Below are positions 12,346 to 24,830 of a DNA stretch of 64,000 bases, piece by piece. This stretch comes from Lucifuga dentata (Eukaryota; Chordata; Actinopteri; Ophidiiformes; Bythitidae), in NCBI GenBank assembly GCA_014773175.1, contig VXCM01000794.1:134464-198463 (forward strand), read 5' to 3'. The notes beneath the pieces were generated by a model. It worked only from the letters and a program-made list of their open reading frames with translations. It had not been told where the DNA came from and ran no database searches. Within the stretch, counting starts at the first letter, position 1, and each line of letters starts with the position of its first letter. The position numbers and the translations under genes were made by a program.

Positions 12346-12400
12346 TTCCGGTTCTTGCTCGATTGGACAGAAATCGACTGCTATTCCTTGGATGACGTCA
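12336..12400 (-). promoter_or_regulatory. gtf2e2: candidate gtf2e2 promoter (CRE, CCAAT, ETS, YY1-like)
   Basis: Within about 65 bases lie a perfect palindromic CRE TGACGTCA (12393-12400), a CCAAT box on the minus strand (near 12361-12365), an ETS-type CCGGAAGTG on the minus strand (12343-12351) and a YY1-like GCCATATT (about 12334-12341). No TATA box is seen. This combination is typical of TATA-less housekeeping promoters and sits just upstream of the inferred gtf2e2 first exon. Whether it also drives anything rightward is unknown. Confidence 0.55.
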
Positions 12401-12404
12401 TCAT

Positions 12405-13195
12405 CCCCATCTTTCCTGTCTCTGCCTTCCAAGCAGGCCATGTCTAATAAAGGAAATACATCTGAAAATACTGTATTTATTATTCTAATGCTTTTACTGT
12501 AAAATGTAGTCATTTGCAGATCTTTACAAATGAAAACTAGTCATTTTTTACACTAACATTTTACATCATTTTTGTTGCCTCATTTTATTAAGAGCTCATG
12601 TAATTTAACTTTAAAAGATCTAGCTGTTTATTTTCAACATGAGAATGATTATTTTCAGTTAACTGCCAACTTTTGTATGTTAATAGCGACATTTTATATT
12701 CACACATGTAAATTCTGTGCCTCCCTTCTTGTATTACTCAGTATTTGTGGTTTTCAAGATTCCAACTGGCAAGTGTTTTAAGTAGGTTTAGAGGCAGATG
12801 CATTTTTCTATTTCCTCTGTCTTTCTGCAGGTTGAACTGAAAGGATGTAAATTCTAAAAGAGCTGGAAAATAGAGAGCCCTGGGTAAGCGATATTATGTT
12901 TAGTATTTCAATAACTTGGCCCTTGCTTTCACTGAAGGATAGTGGAATTCAAGGTGATCTCGTATCCACAATACGAGATTATTTTGGGTGACTGAAAAAT
13001 GGTGAATTACTTTGTTAAATCTGGAGAAATTGTGTTCTATGAAGAGCCATCTAAATCTGAAAGGAATTATTTTTAATTGTAAAAACAGAGTGGGACTCTT
13101 CTGATTTTCAAGTTGGCACTAAATTTTTTTTTTTAAATTTCAAGAACTGAAAATAAAGGACAACACAATAATAACATAGTACAATACATAACAAT
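12405..13195. other. no gene seen
   Basis: AT-rich flank beyond the gtf2e2 promoter. Short ORFs (for example 12572-12781) have no recognisable protein features. Confidence 0.4.
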
Positions 13196-13199
13196 ACAA

Positions 13200-13560
13200 T
13201 AAATTGCACACAGTCTTAAAGCATAATGATCATCCACTGTATGATATTTTTAACAGTCTTAGAAGTACTTTTAGTGGAAGATCGGTGATGCCTCAATGTT
13301 TAACTGAACGATTAAGGAAGTCTTTTGTTCCAGCAGCTGTGAAATTTTTTTAACGAACATTTTTAGTTTTTAAGCCTCTTAATCATGTTTTTAATGGCCT
13401 TGTCTTTTTATTGTTTTATTGTTGTTATGGTTATGATGTTTTTTGTCTGTGTTTGTGTTTTTACATGCTGATGCCCTTGGTAGCAATGAATTTCCCTCTA
13501 TGGGATTAATAAAGTGAATTGAATTGAATTGAATTGAATCGAATACATAACACAGCATTG
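13200..13560 (+). mobile_element. decayed LINE 3' end with (GAATT)n tail
   Basis: The string near 13318-13350 translates to LRKSFVPAAVKFF, a common C-terminal LINE motif in fish. A T-rich 3' UTR follows and ends AATTTCCCTCTATGGGATTA, ATAAAGTG and a GAATT pentamer tail. No intact frame is left. Confidence 0.5.
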
Positions 13561-13887
13561 GGGCCACAATCCAGCAAGATAATCTTAAAAATGCACTTAT
13601 AATATGGGAAATCAAAAATCCTAATAAAAGTTAATGAGATGATCCAGTGAAGATTAGCCAGTGAAAGAGTCTAATGGAAAAATATCTGCAAATTAGTTCA
13701 TTATTATTATTATTATTGTAAGACTAGATTTATTTTTTTGTGAATCTGAGTTTGTTTTATTTTTCTTTGAATTTATATACAAAAGGAATATATGTTATTT
13801 AGATGTTTGTGTTGCATTTATGAAGGGACTAGGTATTTGCCCATGAAGACGGTTGTTTGAGAGTGATGGGTTGGCGGAGTGATTTTG

Positions 13888-13890
<3 letters not shown>

Positions 13891-13920
<30 letters not shown>
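13891..13920. repeat. (AG)15 microsatellite
   Basis: Uninterrupted AG dinucleotides. Confidence 0.9.
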
Positions 13921-13922
<2 letters not shown>

Positions 13923-16416
13923 ACGGGGGAAGCGGAACGGAAGATTGTGAGGTAGAAGTGACGGGCTGAGAAAAATAATAAAAAAATAACTAAAACAGGA
14001 GAAATCGTCCCTGTGCTGTACTTGACACACAACCCGAAGAGAAAGTGACTGAGAGGAATATCTCAGTATTACATTATTATTATTGTGTCCAGGGTCAGTA
14101 GTATATGAGATCGGCAAATGATCCGGGTTGTGGCGGCTTGGAGAATGTCAAATGTGTCAGACTTGATGAATGGTGGATGGAGGGACAACTTGAGGATGGA
14201 GACGGCCCTGGTCTTTCATACATAATTATAACACTTAGGAACAAATCCTACTGGAATTTATGTGTTAGGTCCTTACATGAGCCAAACGTGTCTACCACCT
14301 ATTATTCTTTTAAATTATTATTCTCCTCCCTGATGGAATTTAGTACTGCAAGGTGCCCAGTAGCACTGGCTATGACTGCCATTCCCATGATGGAGGTTGT
14401 TATTTTGTCTATATATTGATCAATAAATATGATTTAGTTTCACCTGTCACTATTTAATGCACCAAAAGATGTGCTGCATAGGAGGGAGGAGCTGGTGCAG
14501 GTTGTTGTTTTATACTGAAGAAGCTAAATGCATCAATACAGCCAAGCAAAGCTGAACTGGGAGGGAAGGTCAGTGCACTGATGGGTAATCAGGTGAGAGA
14601 AGAGGTAAGATAAGGCTGCAGTATAACCAGGTCACCAAAGCAAATAGAGAGCCAAGCACTCAGGAGCAGCAGAATGCAGAACTGGACTATTCTGCAGCTT
14701 TCTTTGTAAGTAGAGGGGATTAAGGAGCACATCTTCCTTAAATGTGATTTTGCAGTTCCTGCTCTATCTACACCACATTGTGTATATGATTTGTAAAACT
14801 GATACATGCATTGTAAGCTAAACAGTGTTAAGCAAGCCCCAAGGGCAGGGGCATAACTCTCACAATATCCATAAAATGAACAATAAAAGGCCTTTCTTTT
14901 TCAGCTTTCTTTTGTATGTGATTGTCTTGAACAAAAGACCATTTGCTTCATTAATTCAATTATTTTGTGAGGTGAAACATCTCAGTCCAACTACTGTGCA
15001 TCAAACCTTTATTCCCTTTGTTCACTAGTATTCCTGAATTTAAATAATTTAAGAGCTGCTCATTTCAAGTAAGACTGAAATTAAACCAAATATGAAAATA
15101 TCACCTTGCTTATAAAGTATGGTCAGCATGAAAATGGGTTATTTTCTTGGGTAAAATAACCCAAGAAAGCAAACATAAAACCCTGTAACAGTTTGAGAGA
15201 AAACCTAACACACAGAAACATGTTTTCTCCAGTCTATTTCACTCTCTTCTGAGCTGGTTTTGAACTTCTTGAACTGAAAAAACACACAGAGAGAAAGCGC
15301 TCCATGCATATCATCCTCATGGTTGAAAGTGTAAAAGCTTTTTTCTTGCATTAGATAAAAGGATATTATGATATGCACATTCAGATGCTGTTTCAGAGTT
15401 TTCTTTGTATTTAGTCTAAAGAGCTAGAATTCTCCATTTAAATAAACTGTGGCATATACACTGTGGCAAAAAGTGTATTATTTAGCTGATCCCCAGAAAT
15501 ATAAAAATTTGAATTGATACATTACAGGATGTTTCCAGTCTAAATCAGATGTATCCTTCCTCTGTTCCCACGCATAATATTAAAAGCCTGAGATGTTATT
15601 AAAAATGTTAGTATGACTGCTGACATCTTTACATGGGTGGGTGGACACAATATTCTAAAAAATAATGCTCAGTCCTTCACAGCAAATACTGTGGAAAACT
15701 TTTCATGTTTAAGTAGCACAGAACACACCAGTTCATCCAACTTTCAGATATTCACACACTTCATAAAACAAATTAGCATCTCCAAAAATTCTAATTAATG
15801 ATTCGGCAGGCCAGTCAAAGAAGTGTGTCCACATGAATGATTAAATACGTGCTAACCTAATTTAGGGCTGATCCATAATGTATGAATTACACTGTTTAGT
15901 CGTATAGAAGAGGAAGAATGAAAGCACAAAAAAGGCTTTAGATATGAGAGAATACTGAGACGATGAAGTGACAAACATAAATTATTCTGCTTCAGGCAGT
16001 TTGACCTCAGTATTTATTCAACTCATTTTCAAGCCACAGCAATAATCTTGGCCATATCAAGACATAACCACCAATGCTGTTACTCCTGGAATATAATTAA
16101 TTCGTTGTAGACACCACATCCTTTCAATTATTCAGAAGAATGTAGTTTTCACCTCTGAAATCTTGATTTTAGACAGTCATTAGCAAACACCTGTGTGCTT
16201 CAGTTTGAAAAGAGAGAGCTGAAGTTACTGTATAAGAGAGAGAGAGGGACACACACACAGAGATAGAGAGAGAGAGAGTCAAAACTGTAATCTAGAGCTA
16301 AGGAATAATATCAAAGAGACGAGTGAAGTCCTGGAGCTGCAGCCAACCGGTGCAAATCCCTGCGGAGGAGGAGGAAATCTCAAAGTGACAGCTTTCAATT
16401 ACAACAGTATTAGAAA
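13921..16416. other. no gene recognised; one 104-codon ORF
   Basis: The ORF at 14105-14419 has no match I recognise and no splice or domain support. It ends just before ATCAATAAATATG, which includes an AATAAA. The rest is AT-rich with a small dual-stem inverted repeat at 15136-15168. Confidence 0.3.
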
Positions 16417-16420
16417 GTGT

Positions 16421-16468
<48 letters not shown>

Positions 16469-16580
16469 TACCTGTCAGCACCCCTGGGCTTCACTGACAC
16501 TTCGATGTCACAGCTTCTGAAATGGAAGCACTTCATGTACTTGTGCGCACACATACACGCACATGCACATGCACATGCAC

Positions 16581-16638
<58 letters not shown>
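16417..16638. repeat. (GT)n and (AC)n microsatellites in inverted array
   Basis: (GT)n at 16417-16466 and (AC)n at 16576-16638, about 110 bases apart. The two tracts are mutually complementary and could pair. Earlier CATGCA repeats (16555-16580) lead into the AC tract. Confidence 0.85.
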
Positions 16639-16640
<2 letters not shown>

Positions 16641-16749
16641 CTTCTCTTTAATTTCTTTTCCACTTTACCACAATTGTCTGTGCTATAATCTGAGGTGTTG
16701 GAGCTGAACTGTGTTGGACTTTTGAAACCACGGACAGGAAAGGTGCCGT

Positions 16750-16884
16750 ATGTTGTGTATTTGTGTGTAATCTGTGTTCATGAGTGTTTGAGAGCAGGAC
16801 TATAAACTATATGCTGNATGTTGTGTATTTGTGTGTAATCTGTGTTCATGAGTGTTTGAGAGCAGGACTATAAACTATATGCTG
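16750..16884. other. single-N gap flanked by a 67-nt exact duplicate
   Basis: 16750-16816 and 16818-16884 are identical, with N at 16817. This is most likely one sequence present on two unmerged contig ends. Confidence 0.9.
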
Positions 16885-19800
16885 CAGCTTTTTATTTAGT
16901 CAAAGGAAACAATGGCCATGAGTGAATGAAATCTGGGTCAGTGAGAAATATAGGCGAAGATTATAACTTCCTGTTCCACTGGAAATCACAATTAGAATAT
17001 AGACAAATCTGACACATATTAAAAATACAGGCCATTATAATGTTGCAGCCAATATCCATGTCAGACAATATGCACAATGAAACAATTATTGCCTATTTAT
17101 AAGGTCATAAATATTGATAATTGTGCTTACTATTAAGCAGGCAATTTATAAATAATATATAAGGGATGATTTTTTCAAGACATTATTTAGTGTCATTTTT
17201 TGATATTAAACATTTTACTCCCCCAAAACGATGCTAGTTCCAAATACAGTTTTAATGACATTGTGGATACTGTAGTTAGAAAAAATACAAATAAAGTATC
17301 CACAAGGTGGCAGTAGAACAGCAGTTTTCTGCTCCAGCCTAGTTAGTTACTCATCGAACCAGAGATGCTGCAGCCTCCCAGACAGACAGAAAAGATAAAA
17401 ACAGACAAAGCTGCTGTATTGACCTCAGTCTCGAAGCAATAGCTCATCTGGTAACCTTTTAGAATGAAACGCATGCAGTGGCTGCACAAGCATCCACATT
17501 TCCTCGTTAAATATAAATAGGAAAGATCATAGAACAAAGAATCTCTAATAGAGGAGAACCAGAGGTTTGTCATGTTGTCATACTCTAAATTAAGGCTGTA
17601 GTCTTTTTACCGTGCCCTTCCTTCAAAACTTCCATCAGAGCAATCAATGTTTTGACTTTGACAAACAGCCGTGAGTGATGTATTGAATGTGCACCGGTCA
17701 GCCCAGGCAATCTTCCCTGAACCTGACAATTTAGAAGAAGGAAAGGCACTTTTAAGGAATTTTAATATGGCTGCTCGCTGTGTGGTGCTTGGTGAGGCAT
17801 CGTTATGTAACACAGCACACGCACTCAAGGATGGGGCCGAGTTTTGTTGCTGAGGCAGATTTTTTAAGTATTCTGTAGTTAGTTGCAGAAGCAGTTTCCC
17901 AGGCTTAACTGTGTTTGTGACATAAGCTACATTAATGCATTATTCTTTTGTTTATGCAGTATGGGTTAACTGCTCTTCTTCTCTTTGATTCTCATTGTTT
18001 CTGAAACGCACATGCTATTGTCTCCATAATTGTGAGGACTGTTACTGACTGCATTCATTCCCTTAGCTTCATTCCTCAAACTCTTCCCTCATCAAAAATA
18101 GCTGTTACCCTAAATACATCCAGGTACCAATTTATTAAGTCAACAATGCAATTCAGTACAAGAACCTACAATAAATTCTACCTTTGTGAGGCTTATTTTG
18201 TTCTGTATATATACTGTGTCCGATTGCTGTGGATTGAATTCTATTATCAGTTTTATGGCCACAGTTAGTGTGAGATGAACCCGACACAATGACACCAAAA
18301 ACTGAACAATATCAGTTACACAGACATCTGTGTGTGTATAGTTGCTACCGCATGTATCTATCCATTTGTGGGATGTGTGGTTGTGTGCACCAGGACACCC
18401 AGGTGAAATGAGTGTGTGGTGTCCAAACTCTGCAGGGGAAACTAATCCAGATTCCTGATGCTAATCTGAGTATTGAGCTTCTGTATAGGGGGCCATGCTG
18501 ACACCTGATGGTGTGGAGGTCAAAGCTGTGTGTGTGTGTATGTGTGTGTGTGAGTGATTCTCCTCTTGCCCTTTGCAAATGTCACAGAAGGGCCAACTCC
18601 AGCGGAGTGGACCCATAATGTGAGCCCACAGATACTGTGTGTGTTTCATTATAATCTCCAACATTAAAATCTTCAAACACATCAGTTCTATTGATGTTTG
18701 TGCGTGGGTGTTTGTGCACATATGTGTGCATGAGTACGCACGTGTGCATCTGTGCACTTATGCTTGTACACATTTATGTGTACAGTATTTGTGTGTAACT
18801 GTTTCCCATTCTCCTGTAACATTTTTATTCGCTGTTAATGGTTTGTTTTAATAGCATTTTTAGCTAAGTCTTTATTTAAATGTATACATACATTTAAATT
18901 ACTCCGTTATTCCATCAAGCTGTCACTTTCTGGAAATGTTCCATTCACACTAAATGGAAGCCCACTTTTTTTTTTTTTTTANTTTTTTTTTTTTTTTTAA
19001 TACATTACAGTGACCAGATCATTTTTTCAAGAATTTAGGGAACAGAAGGTGGTCCAACTTTGAAATACTGTATAATACATAAACGTGAATTCAACAATTG
19101 ACTAGTCTGGCTTTTCTCCATGAATTCCCATTTATGTTTCACCCAGAAATAATCAGTAACCATGGGAGTAGTGTGGGAGAAAACAAAATGAATGCTTCCT
19201 GCTGCTGGATCCATGCTAACTGTGCACGCCTACAGTCTGTCACCATTCAGTCCTATTCTTTTCCTTTAGGCATTAAAAACAATTAGCAGAGTCACAGCGT
19301 TTCCTTGAGAACTGTTGACCACATTCCCAAAAAGAAACAGAAAAGCATATGTGACATCGTTGCTTTGTGATGCTAATATTTCTTTGTCACAGGGACTTTT
19401 AACAACCTGACGACACATGGGAATGTGCAACATATAAGATAATAAACAACCCAAACAAGCAGTGCTTGATATGCTGTGTTTCTGCTCTTGCTTGTGCCAC
19501 ATTTTGTGCTTCTTTTCTTGCTTTTTGTGGTTAGTTTCTACTTGTGAGAGTGAGTTATTTTATGTTACATCGATAAAGCTGTCAAAAATTATAAATATAA
19601 CATAAAGCAACATAAAGTATATTTTGCCTGATTATTTTCCCTTTAGCCACCACAATAATGCATGATTGTCATGAAATTTGACACAAAATTAATAGGATGA
19701 TTTGATTTGGACAGCAGATCAAACTATAAGATTAATCTTGGAAAAACATCTGGGATGTTTATGAAATTAATTTAGCAAAAAAAGTTATGTTACACCTCTG

Positions 19801-20408
19801 AGAGCAAAACTCCCAGCAGGGGACTGGGAGTGGTGGTTTTACTGGTGGTAGGGGGTCAAACAAACAAAAACAAAGTACAGTTTATTAAATAGTTTCTATG
19901 GCAATCATATCACAATTGGTTGTTTTTCTCATGGACAGAACCCATAATAATGTTGTTTGACATCACACCAACTGCAAAATAATGTCATTATTTGAGCAAC
20001 AAGGCTCCCACAGTGAAACTGCTAAATTACTTGTAGAACACAGCAGCACAACCTTCAAGTAAAAAACGTCTTCAAAACAAAGCTGTTACACTATCAAAGT
20101 GACAGATACAAAAGTGATTATTTATTTTAAAAAAACATTTAAAAAGCGTAACACTGTTCACTTGCATTCTTTCAAGACACCAATTAACTGAATCTCTCAC
20201 TGGTTAACACCATAATTAGATGTTAGATAAAAATTATTCATCCTTTGGCCATTATTTGGCACATACCACTGCTGTATCTTTAGCATTGCTGTATTCCTTA
20301 TATTTATGTTAGTTCAAAGCAAATGGACTTCCTGTTTAGTCTTCAGGAGTCAGGAGTCAAAGTAATTCATCATTCTCCAGTTCTGAGTCAGTGGTGAGCA
20401 GTGAGTCA
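16885..20408. other. no gene recognised
   Basis: AT-rich intergenic sequence. It contains short GT-rich stretches (18525-18560, 18700-18800), a T run with N at 18982 and the CTCF-like motif at 17300. I see no coding exon with family similarity. Confidence 0.4.
17300..17314 (+). promoter_or_regulatory. CTCF-like motif
   Basis: CCACAAGGTGGCAGT fits the CTCF core idea CCASYAGRKGGCRSY at 14 of 15 positions. Binding is not shown. Confidence 0.4.
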
Positions 20409-20516
20409 GCATTTATCCACTGAGAGAGTCTTTCACACCTTGGGCCAGGTGACTTCTTTGGAGTCCCTTGGGAGTCACACGGCCCAAGGTGTGAACAACT
20501 GTCAAAGAATAAATGC
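20409..20516. repeat. 108-nt multi-stem palindrome
   Basis: There is a 15-bp perfect stem (TTCACACCTTGGGCC at 20432-20446 with 20481-20495), an inner 6-bp stem (GTGACT/AGTCAC) closed by an 18-nt loop, and an outer 8-bp stem (GCATTTAT at 20409-20416 with 20509-20516). Confidence 0.75.
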
Positions 20517-21659
20517 CCATTTATTTCCCACTATTGACACAGAACTGAAAAAAAAAAGCTACTTGGATGAGTGTCTTCAACACTAAATAGCAAGCCCAGG
20601 CAAGTGTTGCTGCTGCTAGATATCCATTGACCTGGATGACTGAGAACCTTCATAGAAATATTGTTAAAACATAAAAAGAAAATCAGACAGTTTCACTAAA
20701 GCCACTCATATCCACTCATCTCTTTCTGTTCCAGACCAACTACATATCATGTTTTTGCAAATTCCTATTACATTCTGGAATGGACGCTTATAGCTTTCCA
20801 ACTCCATCAAATGGATTTTGTGGGAACAGATGTTTGGGAACGCGAAGGGTCAGTTATTTGTGTGCGTGTGTGAATGTGCATATGCTTGCATCATGTAGAG
20901 CATATCTGTGTGTGTATGCGTGCGTGTGTGTGTGTATTTGTGTGCTTAATTTATTCAGGAATTCCCCTGATACCAACTGGCACACATTACTTTCCCAGCC
21001 TCTCATAATCCTCTTTTCCTTTCATAAGTGCTTCCCAGACCAAAATGGAAAACCAATTGAATAATGGGCCACAATCTCATACAATACTCACATATTTTCC
21101 TCTTATCATCTGCATTAATGAGGCAAACAGGCTAGTTTAATAGGCTGTTTAGGTTGGACACTGTGGCTAATTTAAAAGCTGTTTCTTTTATAAGACTGTA
21201 AAAGAGACAAATGTGTATTCCATCTAGTGTCTCTTGTCTCGCTTAAATTATATTTAAAGGTTTAATGAGCAATATTTTTACTGTTCTATCCTGACTCTTC
21301 CAGTTCTCTCATCATTCCCACCCAGCCTCCACCTGCTCATATTTTCCCATACTTCCTTAAACATCTTTGAGTGTTTAGAAAAGAGCTCTATAAATAAAAT
21401 GTATTGTTATATTTTTTGACAATTACAATATAGTTCAGAGCTGCAAGTAAGCATGAAGGTCATAATAAATTGTGTACTTGAGTTAAAACACAAAAAGTAT
21501 CTTCAAAAGCTATAGTATAAGACAACTATTCAAAATTGTTATTTATGACCACCTCCTGAATATACAGTATGCTTTCATTTGCTAGTTTACTCATTTCTAT
21601 TGTAAACATGTAACTTTATTATTCAAGCTAGTTAAGTTACGTGTTTATACTTTATCAGC
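20517..21659. other. no gene recognised
   Basis: AT-rich sequence with a short GT-rich stretch at 20905-20942. The ORF at 20780-21064 is driven by that stretch and has no recognisable protein. Confidence 0.4.
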
Positions 21660-21947
21660 ATGGGAAAACTTATCCCCTACATTTGACCCATCTTCACTCC
21701 TAGTAGTAGTGCAGCACCGAGGGCCCACCTCCAGTCTGCAGCCTTGTCCCTGGTCAAGGGCAATGACAGGAGCATTAAACTAACACATGTTTTTGATGGT
21801 TGGGGAAACTGGAGTACCCAGAGGAAACCCATGCTAACACGGGGAGAACATGCAGAACTTGCAAAAAGCAGGGTCAGCACAGGGCTTCAACCCAAGACTT
21901 TTGCTATGAGGCCATAGTGCTAAACACTGTGCCACCATAGTGCCCAG
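21660..21947 (-). mobile_element. tRNA-derived SINE
   Basis: Read on the minus strand it starts CTGGGCACTATGGTGGCACA with a box A-like GTGGCACAGTGTTTAGCAC. A degenerate box B-like GGGTTGAAGCCC follows, then the well-known fish body GCATGTTCTCCCCGTGTTAG and GGGTTTCCTCTGGGTACTCC. It is diverged, with no obvious tail. Confidence 0.55.
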
Positions 21948-22740
21948 TTGCAGGCAACTTTAACTTTGTCTAAGAAAAGCTGATGACGCAATTCCCCGGT
22001 TGCTGATAGACATCATCGTAATAATAGGCAGATCATAAATTACTTGCAGTCCCTTTAAAAATCCATAATGAATAGATTAATAGCAACATTAGCATTCAAC
22101 TAGAGACAAATATTCACTCTACTTTTGGTTCTGAAAGGGTCTCAAACAGTTCCTTATAAATATCAGGGTCTTTAACTTGCTCTCTCAACTTTTCACAGCA
22201 GCTAACTTTTTCTGTGGTTTGGTGCTGGAGGACATGACTTACAACTTGGGTGGAATTATAAAATTCACAATCCTGCTGCTACCAAGAGAATCATGATGAG
22301 AACATATTACATGTTGCTGCAAAGTTTGTATTCTGACCTTGCAGGATGAATGTCAAAACTCAAGCTTGCTTCCATTTTGGGTGAGATCTAATACTTATTA
22401 TAAGGAGATGATGATTGCCTCTGTCCAGCTTTCCTCCCACCTAACACTCTCATCTTTTTCAGCCCCTCTTCATCTCTCTTTATTGGAGCTTCCGCAGCAC
22501 ATTGAGCACATGCAGCCGCAGATGCTTCAAGACACTGCAATAACTATTCCCTCACTGTGTATGTGTTCTCTCTGTGTGTGCATGTATGCATCTGAACTTG
22601 CATCTAGACACATACAGATGAGCACAAATGGACAGGCAGACATACATGCCGACGCACAGACATGAAATATCAATCCAGCTAAATCTAGCAATCAACAGGC
22701 ACTTTGGTATCAGTGCATGATGCTATGGGAACATGAAAAT

Positions 22741-22783
22741 GATGTGTGTGATTGTGTGTGTGTGTGTGTGTGTGTGTGCGTGG
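22741..22783. repeat. (GT)n microsatellite
   Basis: GT dinucleotides with one ATT interruption. Confidence 0.85.
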
Positions 22784-22954
22784 GTGGGGTGTGGGGGAGA
22801 GATGATTATGCTTATTTGAGCATTTCTGCTTGTGATCATCATTTTACTTGCATTGTGCATGTGTGTACGTATATGCGCATGTGTGTGACCATATATGGTC
22901 AACCGCACAATGCGCTGCCGTTTGATTTTCTTTTGTGATGATATGAGCTATGTC

Positions 22955-22991
22955 AGCAGGTTGAGAATATCAGAGATATTCTTAACCTGCT
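22955..22991. repeat. 17-bp hairpin with 3-nt loop
   Basis: AGCAGGTTGAGAATATC (22955-22971) pairs with 22975-22991 with one G-T pair, around the loop AGA. Confidence 0.7.
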
Positions 22992-23501
22992 ATGAAAGGT
23001 GTTGGAGTTGTGTGTTTGTTAATAAAAGATCTGTCAGCTTACAACTTCCTGTCCCCACACACTAGACGTTTATTAAAGCAAATGATGGCACCGCTAAAAC
23101 TGAATTCATCCTTTGTGTCAATCTCACACTTTACTCTCACTATTCCTTCCTCTCTTCCTTGCAAAGTTAACACCACCAAATGTTATTCTGTTTGTCTTGC
23201 TTTCTCAATTTCATTCTCTGTGCTTCAGCCTGAGTGTGCGGTGTAGGCAGCAGTGATATCTCAGTTGTGAGTGTTATTAGTGTTTCTGATAGCTCCACCT
23301 GCAAACAATTCACCCAAGTGCTAGAGGAGGTGAAACCAAGTGTGAGACGAGCAGTGGAGGGATGCAGCAGGAGGATCACACAGAAAATAACCAAAGAAAA
23401 GACGCAGACATATAAAAGGCATTCTTCACCTCAAATTAACACTTTTGTATTAATCATTCACTGCTTGATGAAAAAGTCGGTACTCACAAAAGTGGCAGCC
23501 A

Positions 23502-24101
23502 TTAAAGGACCATACTGGTGATTTTGAATGTTTGAGCTCAATGAAAACTACCCACATACACACTATGTTTCTACCAACCATTTTCCAAAAGATAAAACCA
23601 TATTTGGGTTTTCGTGTTATTTTGCCAAATCCCCTAAAGTTTCAAAATCAAATGTTTGAGTGATACATCCATTTTGAAATGAATGTTTCGCCTGCTAACA
23701 TGCATGCCTGAATGTAGAAGTCAAGGTCATTCAAATGTTTTAGTAAAGTCTTCTCTTGAGATTGGTGAACACATACATTTTCTTCCTTGTAGCACTGTGT
23801 AAGATTTATTAAATTAAGTAACTTTGACAAAATAAATAATAATAATGATATTTGGATTGCTGTTATGGATTATTTATCTCAAACATGGTTCAAGTCTCTA
23901 CAAGTTGATTATTATAGCATACTGGAAAGAATTTAAACCAATGTAGCAATGCAATGTAGCAAAAACAATTTTAATATTTACCGCTCCATTAGTATGTTTA
24001 GGAAAAACATTGGGCAGTACTACAATGTTTTTGTGGATTGTATTTTTTCTTGGGGGGGGGGGGGNGTTTCAGCATGCAAAATCACCAGTATGATCCTTTA
24101 A
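23502..24101. mobile_element. foldback-like element, copy D (both ends intact)
   Basis: The left end TTAAAGGACCATACTGGTGA and the right end, whose inverse complement begins TTAAAGGATCATACTGGTGA, match over about 31 bases with three differences. Both outer edges read TTAA, compatible with TTAA target duplication as in piggyBac-type elements, though other superfamilies are possible. It is 600 bp long with no coding region. A G-run with an N gap at 24065 lies inside the right end. Confidence 0.65.
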
Positions 24102-24481
24102 TTATTCCCACTTGCCACTGGCCAGGAATCCTGTTCAGTCTTTGCTCACTTGCAGGGTGTCCTGAATCTCTCTCATACGATTGAACCAGATTCCTATACA
24201 ATAAATAAGTGGGAATCAGGCTTTAGACAGTTTTGCTACTTGAACCTGCATTGATTAATATTTTTGATGTCAATATTGACTCAAATGACTTGTAATGTGA
24301 AAGGAATTATCACCAAACCCTGCAGCACAGCTCAACACAGCGTTAATCCTCTTTTAGCTCATTGAGATAGTAGACGGCAGCAGTTTCCATTAAATAAACT
24401 GTGATAAGCCGATTGTACGCTACCTGCTCAGTGCCAAACAACAAAGTTAGTGACTAGCTAGTGAGGAAAGTTGAGCTTTTA

Positions 24482-24830
24482 ACCAGATATATACAGATTC
24501 AAATATTTTTCTCAGGAGTTGGTGGAGACCAAAACAGGAGAGTAAATATTGGACTTTCATTCTTCAGGTGGACAGACATAATACCAGTAGGTTGTTAATG
24601 TTGCTCTGTCTGATGAATGTGCAGGAAACTGTTTGCTAACACATTAGCTATAACAACTAAGCAGATATAAATCCAGACTTTTTCTCAGGAGACCAAAACA
24701 GAGGTACAAGGAAAATGGAACTTGGACTTACCTTCTTCAGGTGGACAAACACATAATTCCAGTGGGCTGCTTTGGCTTTGTTGAATGTTTAGGAAACTGT
24801 TTGCTAACACATTAACCATAGCATCTTTAT
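24482..24830. repeat. diverged tandem duplication, about 170-bp unit
   Basis: Two consecutive units share CAGATAT.., TTTTTCTCAGGAG, GACCAAAACAG, TTCTTCAGGTGGAC and GGAAACTGTTTGCTAACACA. Unit 1 is about 24482-24660 and unit 2 about 24662-24830. The units are diverged by substitutions and small indels, so the duplication is old. Confidence 0.6.

Larger units (their letters stand above)
21948..23501. other. no gene recognised
   Basis: Apart from the GT microsatellite and the 17-bp hairpin I see nothing recognisable here. Confidence 0.4.

Noticed and set aside
13052..13140. Possible exon flanked by T-rich acceptor
   Set aside because: No open frame or family similarity; T runs of this kind are common throughout the window.
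14105..14419. ORF of 104 codons
   Set aside because: No recognisable family, no splice sites in keeping with a gene, base composition like the surroundings; kept only as a note.
16385..16707. ORFs with Cys-Val and Thr-His runs
   Set aside because: Translated GT and AC microsatellites.
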